Assembly: GCA_902764825.1 (NCBI GenBank)
Contig: CACWXL010000021.1
Coordinates: 1-58,554 of the forward strand
Source of the DNA: Oscillospiraceae bacterium
GTDB taxonomy: Bacteria > Bacillota > Clostridia > Saccharofermentanales > Saccharofermentanaceae
Direction: 5' to 3'
Length of the DNA stretch: 58,554 nucleotides
Shown: positions 1 through 8,730 of the stretch, in pieces
How positions within the stretch are numbered: position 1 is the stretch's first letter
Layout: every line of letters starts with the position of its first letter
The notes under the pieces: generated by a model
Databases searched by the model: none
Told to the model about the DNA's origin: nothing
What the model saw: only the letters and a program-made list of their open reading frames with translations
Translations under genes and position numbers: made by a program

Positions 1-135
1 AAAAAGCCGCACGTCAGGCCAATTACTCCCCGTATTATAAGAAAAGTGCAACTGTCGGAGTTAATTACTCTCTAACAATTACACTTTCTATGGTACTAAT
101 AAAGCTGCCTCATAGCAGAGACAGCTCGAAAAGGC

Positions 136-300
136 TTATAAATCAAGTATTCCGACAAGGAAGATGACATCAAGGATGCCGCAGAGAAGTAAGATCAGAG
201 CACATATTATCAGGATCTTGGCACGCTTCTTCTCTACATCGTGCTCTGTTGTACCGTAGCTGGCTCTCCTGGCCGGTTTGCGTACGCGTCCCAACGACAT
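136..300 (-). CDS. small single-pass membrane protein, 54 aa
   Basis: Function not recognised. The ATG at 300 is chosen over an upstream in-frame ATG because a strong purine-rich site (GAGGGGGTGAGAG) sits just before it. The protein has a basic N-terminal third (RVRKPARRASYG) followed by a charged patch (EKKRAK) and one hydrophobic helix of about 24 residues that runs to the C-terminus. The topology would be N-in with a membrane tail. It lies alone on the minus strand, divergent from the 3D-domain gene. Real coding is likely from the RBS and helix, but the product is only described, not assigned. Confidence 0.6.
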   Translation of the reverse strand: MSLGRVRKPARRASYGTTEHDVEKKRAKILIICALILLLCGILDVIFLVGILDL

Positions 301-519
301 TGCTCTCACCCCCTCTGTTAATCTCCCGTGTTGGTGATTTAGATTATAGACGGATAAAAAATTACATACCTTGCATAGATGTGACAATCCATTGACAAAT
401 TTCGAAAAACGCTTTACTCAAAATCACTTTTGCGGTAAAGGGCAAATAGGGGAATTACGGGAATAAACTTACAAAAATGCCTTTTTTTCGCCACGGGATA
501 GCCAACATAATCGTTATGA

Positions 520-525
520 TATAAT
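520..525 (+). promoter_or_regulatory. putative -10 element upstream of the 3D-domain gene
   Basis: A perfect TATAAT lies 13 nt upstream of the first ATG at 538. No good -35 is visible 17 nt upstream. If used, transcription would start at about 532, leaving almost no leader for the ATG at 538 but a 50-nt leader for the TTG at 583. That supports the downstream start. Confidence 0.45.
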
Positions 526-582
526 AATGTTGTAATTATGCCCTCACGCAGGGCGTCAACAAACAAGAGGAGCAAACAGGTT

Positions 583-1650
583 TTGAAGCTGGTTGGAGTA
601 AAGGAATTCTATAATATTACGCGCGCTAAGGTCATCTCAGCCGTTAACTGCTGCATAGTCGTATCACTCTGTGCAACGGCTACGTTTGCCGTGGATTCCG
701 CCATTGACCGTTCCGCCGAGGCTGCAAAGGCGGCTGAGACTGCTGAGGTAACAGTCACGGTGGTCTCATATCCTGAAGGCTACGATCCCGATAACCCGGA
801 CCAGACTGACACTTCCGAGACATCCGGTACTTCCGAGTCCGGCACAGCAACCTCCGGATCCGAATCCACCGAGACATCCGAGACATCAACCTCCGAAGGT
901 TCTTCCGAGACATCGGCTTCCTCTTCCGCAAGCGAGTCCACCTCAGAATCCACAACTGCCACAACCAAGGAAACCACCAAGGAGACGACCAAAGAGACTA
1001 CAAAGGCTACCACGGCTGAGACTACAAAGGAGAAGATCACCGAATCCGAAGTCTACAAGACCGTTTACGCCACAACGACCGTCAATGTCAGAAAAGGTCC
1101 CGGCACCGATTACGACAAGGTAAAGCAGGTATATTCCGGCGACGCTATCGACGTTGTCGCAGAGACATCCAACGGCTGGTACAAGACCGCTAACAGCAAC
1201 TATGTAAAGAAGTCTCTTACAACCGGCGAAAAGCCCAAGGCTACGGCAACTCCAAAGCCGAAGCCGAAGGCAACAAATACACCGGTGCCCAAGCAGGCAA
1301 CGGCAACACCCAAGCCTAAGGCTACCAACACTCCTGCACCCAAGCCCAACGGCGAAGGCGTAAGATGCAAGATCACATTCTACGGACCTCAGAAGCTGAA
1401 GGACGGCACTTACAGCAAGTCAACCGCATCCGGAACGACCTGCACCGAAGGCCGCACAGTAGCAGCAGACTGGTCCATCTATCCTAAGGGAACCGTTATC
1501 TACATCGAGAACGACCCTCTGGGCGGCGACGGCTATTATACTGTTGAAGATAAGGGCGGCGCGGTCAAGGGCTACATCATAGACATCTACGCTGAAGACG
1601 GTGAGACAGGCAACCACGCTACCTGCTACCGCAACGTTTACGTCAAATAA
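583..1650 (+). CDS. secreted SH3b/3D-domain cell-wall protein
   Basis: An exported protein that probably binds or cuts peptidoglycan. From the TTG at 583 (AGAGGAG ten bases upstream) it begins with a short basic stretch and a hydrophobic signal segment (VISAVNCCIVVSLCATATFA). An ATG at 538 in the same frame has no RBS and overlaps the likely transcription start. Next comes a long Ser/Thr/Glu-rich spacer with ETTK repeats, then a bacterial SH3 domain (TVNVRKGPGTDYDKV...GWYK), a Pro/Lys/Thr linker (ATPKPK repeats), and a C-terminal 3D domain of about 95 residues. The 3D signature residues are visible: VAADWSIYPKGT, then KGGAVKGYIIDIY. The family (YabE/Rpf-like, MltA-like barrel) is linked to lytic transglycosylase activity, but a catalytic role here is inferred. 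It precedes rnj on the same strand with a weak hairpin between. Confidence 0.8.
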   Translation: MKLVGVKEFYNITRAKVISAVNCCIVVSLCATATFAVDSAIDRSAEAAKAAETAEVTVTVVSYPEGYDPDNPDQTDTSETSGTSESGTATSGSESTETSETSTSEGSSETSASSSASESTSESTTATTKETTKETTKETTKATTAETTKEKITESEVYKTVYATTTVNVRKGPGTDYDKVKQVYSGDAIDVVAETSNGWYKTANSNYVKKSLTTGEKPKATATPKPKPKATNTPVPKQATATPKPKATNTPAPKPNGEGVRCKITFYGPQKLKDGTYSKSTASGTTCTEGRTVAADWSIYPKGTVIYIENDPLGGDGYYTVEDKGGAVKGYIIDIYAEDGETGNHATCYRNVYVK

Positions 1651-1666
1651 TAAACAGAGCATATTC

Positions 1667-1701
1667 CAAATACTTTTCGTAAGACATGCGGGAAGTATTT
1701 G
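1667..1701 (+). terminator. weak hairpin terminator after the 3D-domain gene
   Basis: The arms CAAATACTT and AAGTATTTG form a 9-bp stem, followed by TATTTTATA. It lies just before the RNase J ribosome binding site. It is AT-rich and the T tract is interrupted, so partial read-through into rnj is plausible. Confidence 0.45.
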
Positions 1702-1722
1702 TATTTTATAGAAGGAACAATT

Positions 1723-3480
1723 ATGAGCAGCAATTCGAAAAGACACAGCTACAAAGACCCCAAGTACAAGAACGTAAATCCCGTAAAGATCATACCTTTA
1801 GGCGGCATCGGCGAGATCGGCAAGAACATGACCGCCTTTGAATACAACAACGACATCATAATCGTTGACTGCGGCATGAGCTTTCCTGAAGAGAACATGC
1901 CGGGCGTCGACTGCGTGATCCCTGATTTCACATACATCAGGCGCAACCACGAAAAGCTCAGGGGCATCGTCATCACACACGGCCACGAGGACCACATCGG
2001 TGCCCTCCCCTATTTCTTAAGGGAGTTCAAGTGCCCTGTTTTCGGCGGCACGATGGCGATCGAACTCATCAAATTAAAGCTCCAGGACAAGAACGTGCCC
2101 ATGGAAGGCTTAAAGCTCTCGACCTGCAAGAACGGCGACATCATCCGCTTCGGCAACTCATTCTCGGTCGAATTCATCAGAGTCAACCACTCGATCGCGG
2201 ACTCCTACGCGCTCTGCATCAACACGCCTGTCGGCAGGATCGTCCATTCGGGCGACTTCAAGATCGACTACACGCCGATCAACGGCAAGACCATCAATCT
2301 CCAGCGCTTAGGCGAGCTCGGCAAGGAAGGGGTCCTCATGTTCATGTGCGAATCCACGAATGTCGAGATCGACGGTTTTTCGCCCTCCGAAAAGCATGTC
2401 GGCGAAGCATTCTCTTCTTTATTCCGCAAGGCTGAGGGCCGCATAATCGTTGCAACCTTCTCATCGCACGTCCACCGCATGCAGCAGATCATCACCGCCG
2501 CCGAGAAATACGGCCGCCACGTCTGCCTGTCCGGCCGCTCGATGGTCCAGGTATTCAACATCGCGAACCAGCTCGGCTACATCGACATCAAGCCCGACAC
2601 GCTGATCGACATCGATGCGATCGACAACTATCCCGACAACAAGATCGTCGTCCTGACGACCGGCTCACAGGCTGAGCCCATGAGCGCGCTCACGCGTATG
2701 GCTTACTCCTCTCACCGCTCCGTCGACATCACAAAAGGCGACACGGTCATCATCTCCGCTGACCCTATCCCCGGCAACGAGAAGCCGATCTACAGAGTCA
2801 TCAACGAGCTCTACAAGAAAGGCGCGCACGTCATATACCAATCTCTGGCAGACGTCCATGTCTCAGGCCACGCTTACCGCGACGAGCTCATGATGCTCCA
2901 CACACTGATCAAGCCGCAGTTCTTCATCCCGGTTCACGGCGAATACCGCATGCTCTGCCTCCACAAGGAAATGGCTGAGAGCCTCGGCATGAACGAAGAA
3001 AACATCTGCATTCTCGAAAACGGCGCCGTCCTGGAACTCACCTCCGACGAAGCAAAGATCGCAGATCACGTTCCCGCATCGCCCGTCCTTATCGACGGCA
3101 CCGGCACGGTCGACGCCGACGACAGAGTCCTGTCTGACAGGATCCACCTCTCAGAGGACGGCTGCCTCGCGATCGCTATCACGGTCGATGAAGAGACCGG
3201 CGACCTCGCCTGCTCTCCTGCTGTCAATTCCATCGGCTGCTTCGACGAAGACGAGAATCAGGATGTCCTCTACGAACTCATCTCCGACAAGGTCGACGAC
3301 CTCTTAAAGCAGGCCAGCAACAAGGCCGGCAGCGTCGAAGCCTTCCTCCAGAAGCGCAACTTCAGAGAGCAGATCAAGAACTTCGTCTACTCCAAATCCG
3401 GCCGCCGCCCGATGATAATATTCAACATCAGCTACGTCGGCGGATACAGCGACGACGACACTTACTACGGGGACAGGTAA
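1723..3480 (+). CDS. rnj: ribonuclease J
   Basis: A metallo-beta-lactamase/beta-CASP ribonuclease that processes and degrades mRNA by endo- and 5'-3' exonuclease action in the cytoplasm. The 585-residue length is slightly above the usual 555. The zinc-binding motif HGHEDH is at about residues 86-91. The beta-CASP signatures follow (FSSHVHRMQQ, then GSRSMV-like and TTGSQAEP) with the late histidine motif HVSGHAYRDE and VHGEYRML, and a C-terminal RNase J domain. The ATG at 1723 is chosen because GAAGGAAC lies four bases upstream; an ATG eight codons earlier lacks a site. The N-terminal 20 residues are basic and polar. The gene ends just before repeat locus A. Confidence 0.95.
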   Translation: MSSNSKRHSYKDPKYKNVNPVKIIPLGGIGEIGKNMTAFEYNNDIIIVDCGMSFPEENMPGVDCVIPDFTYIRRNHEKLRGIVITHGHEDHIGALPYFLREFKCPVFGGTMAIELIKLKLQDKNVPMEGLKLSTCKNGDIIRFGNSFSVEFIRVNHSIADSYALCINTPVGRIVHSGDFKIDYTPINGKTINLQRLGELGKEGVLMFMCESTNVEIDGFSPSEKHVGEAFSSLFRKAEGRIIVATFSSHVHRMQQIITAAEKYGRHVCLSGRSMVQVFNIANQLGYIDIKPDTLIDIDAIDNYPDNKIVVLTTGSQAEPMSALTRMAYSSHRSVDITKGDTVIISADPIPGNEKPIYRVINELYKKGAHVIYQSLADVHVSGHAYRDELMMLHTLIKPQFFIPVHGEYRMLCLHKEMAESLGMNEENICILENGAVLELTSDEAKIADHVPASPVLIDGTGTVDADDRVLSDRIHLSEDGCLAIAITVDEETGDLACSPAVNSIGCFDEDENQDVLYELISDKVDDLLKQASNKAGSVEAFLQKRNFREQIKNFVYSKSGRRPMIIFNISYVGGYSDDDTYYGDR

Positions 3481-3524
3481 TTCAGTTAACTAATCTGCCG
3501 ACTAATAAACTATCGACTAATAAC

Positions 3525-3783
3525 TTACGGACTAAAATGCGGATTAGGCTTTTTAGTCCGTAAATTTTTCAGGATGTGGCATCACTGAAGGCTGAATTTA
3601 CGTACTAATTTTCAATAATCCATTTTTAGTCCGTAATTTTTTGAGGTCCTGGCCGGTCTGATACAGCTTTTTTACGTACTAGTTTTCGAAAACAATAAAT
3701 CAGTCCGTAAATCGTTGCAAAGAACGCGAATTGCAGCGCACAAACTACGTACTAATCCGGGAAAATGGATTTTTAGTACGTAA
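3525..3783 (-). repeat. repeat locus A: four 39-nt dyads at 73/74/73-nt spacing
   Basis: Units lie at 3525-3563, 3598-3636, 3672-3710 and 3745-3783. On the plus strand each reads TTACG(T/G)ACTA...AGTCCGTAA. Unit 4 is the exception: it starts CTACGTACTA and ends AGTACGTAA. The linkers are 34, 35 and 34 nt. Unit 1 has a perfect 13-bp stem. The orientation is minus relative to the array at 44 kb. The locus fills the convergent gap between rnj and relA. Three units are followed by T-rich sequence, so a terminator role is possible. There is no ORF inside. Just before it (3490-3524) are short partial copies of the arm (CTAAT, CGACTAATA twice). Confidence 0.85.
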
Positions 3784-3810
3784 AAACCAAACCGACAGGG
3801 TGCTTATTTA

Positions 3811-6405
3811 TCAGTTTCTGATTACGTCAACAACGTCCTTGACGCGCATGATGCGATCGCAGGTGCGGTCGAGCTGCTCGCGGCCGGAGACGTTGATCGT
3901 GACGAAGATGCGCGCTTCGGGGCCGTCGACGACGGTGTTGAGCTTGACGATGTTGATCTTCTCCTCGTTGATCTTGTCGAGGACGTCGATGAGAAGGCCG
4001 TTACGGTCCATTGCAACTACGACGAGCTGGACATCGTAGCTTGAGAACTTCGCCTTTGAGAGCCACCTTACGGCGACAAGGCGCTGGTACTTCTGCTCGT
4101 CCTTCTCGGAGTTGCCGCGGTTCTTTATGATGTTAAGAATGTTCTTGCAGTTTACTTTGTGGATGCCGACGCCCTTTTCCTGGGTGACGTAGCCGATGAT
4201 CTCGTCGCCGAAGACAGGATGGCAGCACTTGGAGATGTGCGTTGCGATCGTGTCGAGTCCGTTTACCACGACGGCATCGTTGCTGTGAGCTCTTCTGGCA
4301 GCGTCGGTCCTTGCATTTCTGGAAGGCTTTGCAGTGCCGGAAGCTGCGGTCTGGAGGTCGACGCCGGTCTGGTGAGGATCGACGCTCAATGCATTGATCT
4401 TTGCGACATCGTAATCGACGACCTGCTTGGAGGTCTCGGGAGCCTTTGTTTTCGCGCTCTTGGAATTACGGGTCTGGTCAGCTTTGCCGAGTTCGATCGG
4501 AAGCTCGTTCGGGCTGTATGCGACGTTGCCGTCAGCGGTTACGCGGTAGCCCAGGGCGCGGCGCTCCTCTTCAGGGATATTGCGGATATAGTCGTCACGC
4601 AGGCGCGAGAAGACCTTGCTTACGCTGATGGAGCCGTAGCCTAAAGCGGCGAACATGTCGTCGAGATTCTGGAAGTTATTGCGCTTCAGGATGATCTCGA
4701 TGGACTTGTGCATCAGGAGCTTGGCGGGATCAAAGCCGTTACGTGTGATCTCGTTTGTGAGAAGTTCACGGCCTGTCGTGATATTGTCGGCGCGGGCTTC
4801 ACGCTTGAACCAGGAATTGATCTTGGACTTGGCGTTGGCAGTGCGCGCAATGGCGACCCAGTCGCGCGAAGGGCCCTTGACGAGCTTTGCGGAAGACTGG
4901 ATCTCAACGATGTCGCTGTTCTTCAGCTCATAGGACAGCGGGACGATTCGCCCGTTGACCTTGGCGCCGTGCATGTGATTGCCGATGCCTGAGTGGATCG
5001 CATAAGCGAAGTCGATCGGACAGGAGCCCTTGGGGAGCTTGATTACTTCGTGCTTAGGCGTGTAGACGAAGATCTCGTCCGGCGCGATGTTCATCTTGAA
5101 CGCTTCCATGAACTCACCCGAGTCGGTAAGTTCGTTCTGCGAATCGATGATCTGGCGCATCTCGTTGATCTTCGTGTCGTATCTGTCAGCCTTGAATTCC
5201 TGCGAATTGCCGGCTTCCTTGTAATGCCAGTGCGCAGCAATGCCGAACTCCGCGATCTGGTGCATCGCAAACGTCCTTATCTGCACTTCGAAAGGCGTGC
5301 CCGTGTGGCTTACGACCGTCGTATGGATCGACTGGTACTTGTTCTCCTTGGGCATCGCGATATAGTCCTTGAAACGGCCCGGCACGTGCTGGTACATCTC
5401 GTGGATGATGCCCAGTACCTGATAGCACTCGATGACTTCGTCAACTATTATCCTGCACGCGAAAAGGTCATAGATCTCATCTATGGTCTTACCCTTTTCG
5501 TGCATCTTCTTGTAAATGCTGTAGAAGTGCTTCGGGCGTCCTTCAATGTCGTAATGAACAATGCCGTTCTCTTCGAGCTTTCCGCGGATCTCGGAAACAA
5601 CTTCCTCCATGAAGTTTTCTCTCTGGGCACGGTTGCCGTTAACGAGCTTTACGAGCTCATAGTAATCGTCGGGATGAAGGTATCTTAAGCAGAGGTCTTC
5701 GAGTTCCCACTTGATCTTATAGATACCGAACCTGCCTGCGAAAGGAACATAGATGTCCAAGGTCTCCTGGGCCTTTTCGATCTGCTTCTCAGGGCTCATG
5801 GACTTTAATGTTCTCATGTTGTGCAGACGGTCAGCGAGCTTGATGAAGATGACTCTGATGTCGTCTGTCAGCGCGATGAACATCTTGCGGACATTGGATG
5901 CCTGGATATCGACCTTGGAATTGTAGACGACATTATCAAGGCTTAAGTTGAGCTTTGTAACTCCGTCAACGAGGCTGCATACGACAGGTCCGAATTTCTC
6001 CGTGACCATGGCGTCGTCGACGATCGTATCTTCTATGGTGTCGTGAAGGAGCGCTGCTTCGATCGTTGCGGAGTCGACCTTTAGGTCGGCAAGGATCAAG
6101 GCAACTGCGACAGGATGCGTAATGTAGGGCTCGCCCGTCTTACGCTTCTGGTTGCGGTGTGCCTTGAACGCGAAAATGAACGCCTTCTCCATCTCGGCGT
6201 TATCTTCTTCGATATCCTTCTCATCGAGATTTGCAGCTCTTGCGTACTCGTCGTAGAGCTTCAGTATTTCCTGGAATTTCTCTTCCAGGTCAGAAGGGAT
6301 CTCGGGCTTTATGCTGTCGTCCTGAAGATAAGCGCGTTCGGCCTCAGCCTGCACTTCCTCTTCCGTTACGGCATTAAATTCCTTGTCATTTCTGCCCTTA
6401 GTCAC
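3811..6405 (-). CDS. relA: bifunctional (p)ppGpp synthetase/hydrolase, RelA/SpoT family
   Basis: Makes and degrades the stringent-response alarmone. From the GTG at 6405 it is 864 residues, longer than the usual 720-740. Domain order: HD hydrolase domain (HRNQKRKTGEPYITHP, then HDTIEDT at about 121-127), synthetase domain (GRPKHFYSIYKKM...KENKYQSIHTTV), TGS domain (PKGSCPIDFAYAIHSGIG), zinc-finger-like domain (HISKCCHPVFGDEIIGYV) and a C-terminal ACT domain. The extra length is mostly an Ala/Ser/Lys-rich linker before the CC motif. Both catalytic halves look intact. The GTG is preferred because AGGAGA lies eight bases upstream. An earlier in-frame GTG at 6435 is deep inside recJ. The start overlaps the recJ stop by eight bases, which implies translational coupling. 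Confidence 0.93.
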   Translation of the reverse strand: MTKGRNDKEFNAVTEEEVQAEAERAYLQDDSIKPEIPSDLEEKFQEILKLYDEYARAANLDEKDIEEDNAEMEKAFIFAFKAHRNQKRKTGEPYITHPVAVALILADLKVDSATIEAALLHDTIEDTIVDDAMVTEKFGPVVCSLVDGVTKLNLSLDNVVYNSKVDIQASNVRKMFIALTDDIRVIFIKLADRLHNMRTLKSMSPEKQIEKAQETLDIYVPFAGRFGIYKIKWELEDLCLRYLHPDDYYELVKLVNGNRAQRENFMEEVVSEIRGKLEENGIVHYDIEGRPKHFYSIYKKMHEKGKTIDEIYDLFACRIIVDEVIECYQVLGIIHEMYQHVPGRFKDYIAMPKENKYQSIHTTVVSHTGTPFEVQIRTFAMHQIAEFGIAAHWHYKEAGNSQEFKADRYDTKINEMRQIIDSQNELTDSGEFMEAFKMNIAPDEIFVYTPKHEVIKLPKGSCPIDFAYAIHSGIGNHMHGAKVNGRIVPLSYELKNSDIVEIQSSAKLVKGPSRDWVAIARTANAKSKINSWFKREARADNITTGRELLTNEITRNGFDPAKLLMHKSIEIILKRNNFQNLDDMFAALGYGSISVSKVFSRLRDDYIRNIPEEERRALGYRVTADGNVAYSPNELPIELGKADQTRNSKSAKTKAPETSKQVVDYDVAKINALSVDPHQTGVDLQTAASGTAKPSRNARTDAARRAHSNDAVVVNGLDTIATHISKCCHPVFGDEIIGYVTQEKGVGIHKVNCKNILNIIKNRGNSEKDEQKYQRLVAVRWLSKAKFSSYDVQLVVVAMDRNGLLIDVLDKINEEKINIVKLNTVVDGPEARIFVTINVSGREQLDRTCDRIMRVKDVVDVIRN

Positions 6406-8539
6406 CTTGTATTCTCCTATAAACCTCAGAATCACTGAGTTTTACTTTGTCACCCGTCCTCAGGATGTTGAAGCAAACCCTCATGGGCTTTATCGTTCTT
6501 AAGCGTATCAGCCTGCAGTCAGCGAAAACCTCAAGGCAGCGCTTCAGCTGGAACGGAGTTACCGATACATCATAATTGTTTGACACCAATCTTGCAAGAA
6601 GGTCGAGATCTGCCGTCGACATCGCATTTCCTCCGAAACGCTCGATAGCCTTATAGCATGCGCCATACTGCTCGGCAGTCGGTCTCATCTGGCCCGTGAT
6701 ATCCTCGCCCGGCGCCATCTTGGCTATCTGCTCCATCGCAAGCCCGCTCGTATAGAGCTTCTCCGCGATATCCGCCTTCTGCCACATGAATCCCGCCGCC
6801 TTCTCAGGCCTGATGTCCTCCAGATGCAGGCTCAGCGATGTCTCGCCCCTGTAGCAATATTCGTTCAATGTATAAGCGATGTCGACCTTGTCGCCCGCCC
6901 TTAGGATATTGAAATAATCACCCATTCCAAAGCCTACAGCCGAAAGGTTCGTCTTGCCCTGCGCGTCAGTCAGGTCAAGCCTTATATGCGCGCCCTGGCT
7001 CATCTGCGCGATGCCGGTGATGACAAGGCCCTTAGTTACAAATACCGGCTTCGGATTGCCGATGCCGAAAGGCCTTAACTTGCTGACCTCGTTATATGAA
7101 TCAAAGTCCAGTCCTTCAGGCGCGATCTCGCACTCAGCATTGATCGCATCCTCTTCCGACTCCTCGCCGGACTGCCCCTTCTCTTCGTAGATTTTGGCAG
7201 ACTCGTTTTCGAGCGCCTCCATAAAAGCACCCATCTCGGTCTTCCTTACAAGAAGTCCTGCCGCCTTCTTATGGCCGCCGAAGTTCACGAGCTTATCGGA
7301 GATCCTCTCGAGGCACTCATAAAGGTCAAAATCGCCGAACGCCCTGCCCGAACCCTTTGCGCATCCGGGCTCTGTCGAATCGTCCGTAAACACGAGCGCC
7401 GACCTGCCGTAGAACTGCGAGAGCTTGCCCGCAACGATACCGAGCACGCCCTGGTGCCAGTCCTTGCCGTAAACAACGATCGGACCGCACGTATTCGTGA
7501 GCGACCATCTGTCCGGCCTCGTCGGGCTCTCCAACTGCGCTCTGGCCTCATCGAAAACCTTGGCCTCGATCTCCTTACGCTCATCGTTCTGCCTCGTAAG
7601 ATCCTGCGCGGCATTTTTCGCCTCCGTCGGATTGTTCTCAAGGAAGAGCTTCAAGGCATCAGCCGAATCGTAAAGCCTTCCCGCAGCATTGATGCGCGGC
7701 ACGAAATTGAACGATATGAACGTCTCATCCAAAGTCTTGCCCGGTGCCAAGAGCATCTCGTTCATGACGCCCACGCCGACATTGGACGGATTCTTCATGC
7801 TCTTAAAAGCACGCTTGATGATGGTCCTGTTCTCGTTTGTGACAGACACGAGGTCTGCGATCGTCGCAAGGCCCGCAAGCTCAATGGCCTGACGCCAGAT
7901 ATTGCCCGTTACCTTGTACTTTCCTTCTTTGCCCAGCGCCTCGACGAGCTTTAACGCTACGCCCGCGCCGCAAAGATCGATAAAAGGATAAGTATTGTCC
8001 GGTCTCTTCGCGCAGATAACGCAGTCAGCCGGCGGCAGCTCGTCCTTAACATTGTGGTGGTCGGTAACGATTACCTTGATCCCGCGGTTCTTAAGCTCCT
8101 GCACCGTATCGACATTGGTAACGCCGCAGTCAACCGTGATGACGAGATCAGGGTTCTTCTCAATGACCTTGTCCATGATCTTCTCCGTAAGGCCGTAGCC
8201 GTGCTCGGACCTGTGCGGAACGATGTAACATACCTTAGCCGAATGGCTCCTGAAATACCTCACCAGGATCGACGTCGCCGTAACGCCGTCGCAGTCGTAA
8301 TCGCCGTAGACAAGGATCTTGCCGTGGCGGTCCATCGTCTCATTGATGATGCCGACAGCCTTGCGCATGTCATTATAAAGGAACGGATCGTGCCAGATAC
8401 CGTCATCCTCAGACAAAAATTGCTCTACGGATTGTCCCTCGGTTATACCGCGATTCTTAAGCAAAACATTAAGGAGCGTACCGGCATCCCCAACTTTTTG
8501 GGACGCCGATAAGCGCCAGTTCTTACCGGTCAATAACAT
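6398..8539 (-). CDS. recJ: single-stranded-DNA-specific exonuclease RecJ
   Basis: A 5'-3' ssDNA exonuclease acting in recombination and repair. The DHH-family motifs are present in order: GDYDCDGVTATS, then VTVDCG, then VTDHH, then a DHHA1 domain (GGHKKAAG) and an OB-fold region. It is 713 residues, ending in an extra tail of about 130 residues with an SGLAMEQIAKMAPG helix, as in many Firmicutes RecJ proteins. The start is the ATG at 8539; its RBS is weak. A good promoter lies just upstream. It is first gene of a two-gene operon with relA, with overlapping stop and start. Repair exonuclease plus alarmone enzyme is a common order in Clostridia. Confidence 0.93.
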   Translation of the reverse strand: MLLTGKNWRLSASQKVGDAGTLLNVLLKNRGITEGQSVEQFLSEDDGIWHDPFLYNDMRKAVGIINETMDRHGKILVYGDYDCDGVTATSILVRYFRSHSAKVCYIVPHRSEHGYGLTEKIMDKVIEKNPDLVITVDCGVTNVDTVQELKNRGIKVIVTDHHNVKDELPPADCVICAKRPDNTYPFIDLCGAGVALKLVEALGKEGKYKVTGNIWRQAIELAGLATIADLVSVTNENRTIIKRAFKSMKNPSNVGVGVMNEMLLAPGKTLDETFISFNFVPRINAAGRLYDSADALKLFLENNPTEAKNAAQDLTRQNDERKEIEAKVFDEARAQLESPTRPDRWSLTNTCGPIVVYGKDWHQGVLGIVAGKLSQFYGRSALVFTDDSTEPGCAKGSGRAFGDFDLYECLERISDKLVNFGGHKKAAGLLVRKTEMGAFMEALENESAKIYEEKGQSGEESEEDAINAECEIAPEGLDFDSYNEVSKLRPFGIGNPKPVFVTKGLVITGIAQMSQGAHIRLDLTDAQGKTNLSAVGFGMGDYFNILRAGDKVDIAYTLNEYCYRGETSLSLHLEDIRPEKAAGFMWQKADIAEKLYTSGLAMEQIAKMAPGEDITGQMRPTAEQYGACYKAIERFGGNAMSTADLDLLARLVSNNYDVSVTPFQLKRCLEVFADCRLIRLRTIKPMRVCFNILRTGDKVKLSDSEVYRRIQGD

Positions 8540-8573
8540 AACTATAATCTCAACTTTATCTTTATTGACTTTA

Positions 8574-8602
8574 TTATAGCCGAATTGACGCGCATTTACA
8601 AA
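8574..8602 (-). promoter_or_regulatory. promoter of the recJ-relA operon
   Basis: Read on the minus strand, TTGTAA (8597-8602), a 17-nt spacer and TATAAT (8574-8579) form a good sigma-A-type promoter about 35 nt upstream of the recJ start. Confidence 0.7.
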
Positions 8603-8621
8603 AAGCGGCGCCTGTCGGTTT

Positions 8622-8656
8622 TGAGACCAGTCTCAACTTTTGCAATTTAGTCTCAA
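8622..8656. promoter_or_regulatory. palindrome plus half-site upstream of the recJ promoter
   Basis: TTGAGAC and GTCTCAA are separated by CA (8622-8637), a perfect 7-bp dyad. A further AGTCTCAA half-site lies at 8649-8656. It sits 20-55 nt upstream of the recJ -35 element, where a regulator could bind. No known operator was recognised. Confidence 0.35.
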
Positions 8657-8730
8657 TCTGCTCCGAAAGGGTTGAAATGTGCCTTGCCGCCGCACTAGGA
8701 TATGAGGTGTATAGGCGTCTTCAAACTGCG

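Noticed and set aside
3525..3783. CRISPR array (39-nt repeats with 34-35-nt spacers, also at 8731 and 44208)
   Set aside because: The repeats keep only the arm ends while their centres differ. The linkers at 44 kb are near-identical, and one at 8.8 kb matches them, so they are not acquired spacers. No cas gene is present.
4159..5688. Open frames antisense to relA
   Set aside because: Shadow frames of a clear RelA/SpoT gene, as expected from its codon bias.
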